Assembly: GCA_001643675.2 (NCBI GenBank)
Contig: LSRY02000016.1
Coordinates: 248,001 to 312,000 of the forward strand
Reading direction: 5' to 3'
Origin: Monocercomonoides exilis
Lineage: Eukaryota; Preaxostyla; Oxymonadida; Polymastigidae
DNA length: 64,000 bases
Position 1 is the first letter of the stretch; each line of letters begins with the position of its first letter. The notes under the pieces were generated by a model. That model saw only the letters and a program-made list of their open reading frames with translations. It did not search any database and was not told the DNA's origin. Shown here in pieces: positions 61,501 through 64,000 of this stretch. The position numbers and the translations under genes were made by a program.

Positions 61501-64000
61501 CTTATGCGGCACAGACAGAAGTACATCATCATTCCACCACCACCAAAGAAAAAGAAAGAGAAAAAGAAGGCAGAAGAGGAAGAAGAAGCAGAAGAAGAAG
61601 AGAATAACAAGGTGAAAGGAAAGAAAGCTGCAGCAGGAAAATCGCAAAAGCAGCCAACACGGGGTGGAGACAAAAAGAAAGGAGCATCTGCCTCGTCTTC
61701 AGTGAATGAAAGAGAAGACAGCGAGACAGAGTCGCACGGCAACAGCGAAGAGCAAACACAAAAGCAGCAGCAACAGCAACAAGCACAGCAGTCTGACATC
61801 ATCGCAATCACCTCACCGAATTTCGTGTGCTCCGCGTCAGACTTCCCAACGCTCGGCACAATGCTCTTCCGAACGAACGAGCTGATCGAAGTGTCACGCT
61901 GCGCCATCGACGACCAGATGGAGCAGGACATTGCTGAGAAGAAGCGGATGGAGAAGATGGGAATTGTGCTGTATTCTTCGGGTGCTGGCGGAGCACCCGG
62001 CACTGCCGGTGGTGCGAGAGGTAGCTCAGCCAGGCGAAGTGCATCGGCTGGAAGAGGCTCACGTGCAAGCTCTGCAGCAAGACGGTCCACCACAAAAGGG
62101 CCACTTGCACTGAACTCGCCTGCAACACCGTCTGCTTCTGCCTCTTCGTCTGCTGCGACACCTTCAAGCACTGCATCTGCTGAGAATAACCAGCTCTCTG
62201 GACAGCAGCAACCAAACACGCCTTCATCTCCTGCTGGAGCATCTGGCCTTCGCAGGTCGAATTCGCAGGTGTCGTTTGCTGTGGCAAACTTAGTCACAAA
62301 GGAAGGAATGGGCACAGACGGCAGAGGGAACATCATATCAATCCCTGCTGCATCGATGGGAATTGGCAACGTGACTGGAGAATCAGTTCCACACGCCCCT
62401 CCACCCGAAGGCCCTCAGCTGCCAACACTCGAATCAGATGCCAACGACACACCTGTCGCAACCGCTGAGAAGCAAAGCGCTTTTTCACTGAAGAAGGCAA
62501 TCTACACAGACGATATTCTGCGAGAAGCTGATCCATATTACTGGAAAGGTCGGAGTTTTGTACCGTTCCCATGCTCTGCTCCTCCTCTGTTCATATTTGG
62601 GCTGCATCTGATGGACACAACAGCTTCGCTGCCTGACGACCCAGACCAGCTCTTTTTGTCATCTCTTTCTGTACCTGCACCAAAAGCTGTGGAACAAGGA
62701 GCCATTGGCCACCGTGTGGTGATTCTACCTCCTGTGGAATCGATCTACCAGATGGCCACATCCACTCTGTCTGCCATGCACATCTTTGCTGGCCGCAACA
62801 TCCCGAAGTTTGAGTCATTTTTCGTGCCTGATCTCAACTTGCCTGTGCTTCCCAACTGGGATATTGCTCATATGGACTCAGACATCTGTGCCATGCAGGA
62901 GCAGGTGAGAGAGACACTCCGTCTGTCGATGGAGCCACCGCTGCAGCTGAAGTCTCTCTACGATGCAATCCACGAAGAAGTCATTCAAAGAGCAAAGCAG
63001 CCAATGATGAAACTGAAGCCGCATTATATGCTGCTTTCTGGTGCAGGAGGTGCGCAGAAGGAGAAAGGAAAGAAAGAAGGAAAAGGAGATAAAAGTACAA
63101 GAGACAATAAAGGAGACAACGAAGAAGAAGGAAAAGAAGAAGGTGCAAAACAAGAAGAACGAGAAAGGGGGAATAACGAAGAAGTTAAAGACGGTAACAA
63201 CAACGAGAATGAGGATGAACCAGAAAAGCCGAAGTATCGTGTTGAAGGAAAGAATAAGATCAGAGGAAGACAGCGGAAGATGAAGAAGATCACTCAAAAG
63301 GGATCGTCATCATCGACTGCACAGCTGCCAGCAGCTGAACGTGGAAAGGGAGGAAATTCAGGGGCTGGAAAGGACGGAGCAAAAGGCGGAGAAAAAGCAA
63401 AGTCTTCGATAAAGAGGAGCCCATCAAAGGCAAGACTTGGTGGAAGGAAAGTTGGAGCAAGCGGAAATGCTCTGCAAAAAGATAAAGACAACAAAGAAGA
63501 TGGTGAAGGAGAAAAGGAAGGAGGAGAGGAGGAGGAGGAAGAAGAAGATATTTACGAGTACGAAGATGAGAACGGACGTTTCCCAGGTGAATCAGAATTG
63601 GATGCGTTGGAAAGGCATCTTCAGGAAGAAATGAAAGATCTTGAAGTGGAGATCCAGCGCTTGGAAGATCTGAACCAGCGTATTCGCACATTGACTGAGG
63701 ATGTGGTGCCTTGTGGAATGATGGCTGTGAACACAGTTGCTGTGAAGGACAAGCTGTGTGAGGTTGTTCAGGGAATGTTGAAAAAGATGCTTGACAGAAT
63801 ATTGAAACAGGTGAACAAGAACAATGAAACAACACTGAAGCGCTTCCAGACACTTACTGAAATGGCTGGGAAGAAGCCATCAAATGTGGAGGAGCTGTTT
63901 GAGTTGCTGAATGAGAAAGACAACAGCGATGCTGAAATTCCTCGTTTGGAGCACGAAATCGCTCGCTCGTTTGCTGTTCTTGAGCTTCTATCGAAGCGGA
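58598..64000 (+). CDS. Axonemal-type dynein heavy chain, N-terminal part (continues beyond window)
   Basis: Exons 58598-58669, 58780-58881, 58955-59112, 59167-59906, 60050-60226 and 60305 to the window end are all in frame. Near 60.1 kb is AYSRFFAADGEYAWRPCTVL followed by HYDDTERTYLIQWDNQG, then across an intron FVRRLNLFFEGEDPDLFEDR. This resembles the N-terminal region of axonemal dynein heavy chains of the DNAH1 kind. From 63.66 kb, TLTEDVVPCGMMAVNTVAVK with DKLCEVVQGMLKKM and a later SNVEELFELL fit the conserved tail segment of those proteins. The tail region (stem) carries Lys/Glu, Ser and Gln inserts (61.54-61.79, 63.06-63.55 kb). Motor AAA modules would lie to the right of the window. 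The gene implies motile flagella. All five introns are in the first 1.7 kb, and codon usage turns GC-rich exactly at the last exon. Confidence 0.8.

Noticed and set aside
1-64000. CRISPR arrays, bacterial operons, tRNA or rRNA genes
   Set aside because: No spaced direct-repeat array, no Shine-Dalgarno-led gene strings, and no cloverleaf or rRNA-like segment was recognised by eye.

Overview
This is a stretch of eukaryotic nuclear DNA from a protist. Genes carry short GT-AG introns (34 to about 220 bp). They end at ordinary TAA, TAG and TGA stops, so the genetic code looks standard. Spacers are very AT-rich. The best taxonomic hint is the gene content. A giant beta-helix ectodomain receptor ends in a degenerate kinase domain (21.9-34.2 kb), and a lysine/glutamate-rich helical protein lies at 49.0-50.4 kb. 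Both resemble lineage-expanded families I associate with oxymonads (Preaxostyla), especially Monocercomonoides. That placement is inference from memory of those families, not a search result. An axonemal-type dynein heavy chain shows the cell is flagellated.

Layout. 1-5.1 kb (-): RRM-like, serine-rich protein running off the left edge. 5.4-7.9 kb (-): the AAA+ ATPase PCH2/TRIP13. 8.0-16.7 kb (+): a very large PHLPP-like leucine-rich-repeat/PP2C phosphatase. 17.2-19.6 kb: RPB11 (-), a multispanning membrane protein (+) and the R-SNARE SEC22 (-). 19.9-21.4 kb: repeats, including a 0.97 kb palindromic MITE-like element. 21.9-34.2 kb (-): the beta-helix pseudokinase receptor, about 4,090 codons, broken once by an apparent single-base frameshift. 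34.6-36.0 kb: a decayed coding relic. 36.2-39.9 kb: NAD(P)HX dehydratase (-) and a Sec14-RhoGAP (+). 41.4-48.1 kb: a TTBK/CK1-type kinase (-) and a PTB-like splicing regulator (+). 49.0-50.4 kb (-): the lineage-type helical protein. 50.8-56.6 kb: nested mobile DNA. 58.6 kb to the end (+): the dynein heavy chain.

The most unusual region is 52.0-56.6 kb. A 4.6 kb element has two 917 bp terminal inverted arms that I read as identical or nearly so. Between them lies the wreck of a primase-polymerase/superfamily-3-helicase gene with many stops and a mutated P-loop lysine. Each arm carries two tiny ORFs. In each arm a 451 bp pogo/Tc1-type MITE interrupts the second ORF, and the inverted repeat ends exactly where that MITE ends. 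The element abuts a second, 1.2 kb inverted-repeat family that also has a truncated copy at 19.9-20.3 kb.

Two genome-level patterns recur. First, four gene pairs are divergently transcribed from gaps of only 56-113 bp. Second, in several large genes all introns sit in an AT-rich 5' part, and the single long 3' exon switches to GC-rich codon usage at or near the last intron. The genes do not form one pathway. They are mostly housekeeping and signalling genes (meiotic/checkpoint remodelling, transcription, ER-Golgi traffic, splicing, metabolite repair, Rho and phosphorylation signalling, motility) in a compact arrangement.
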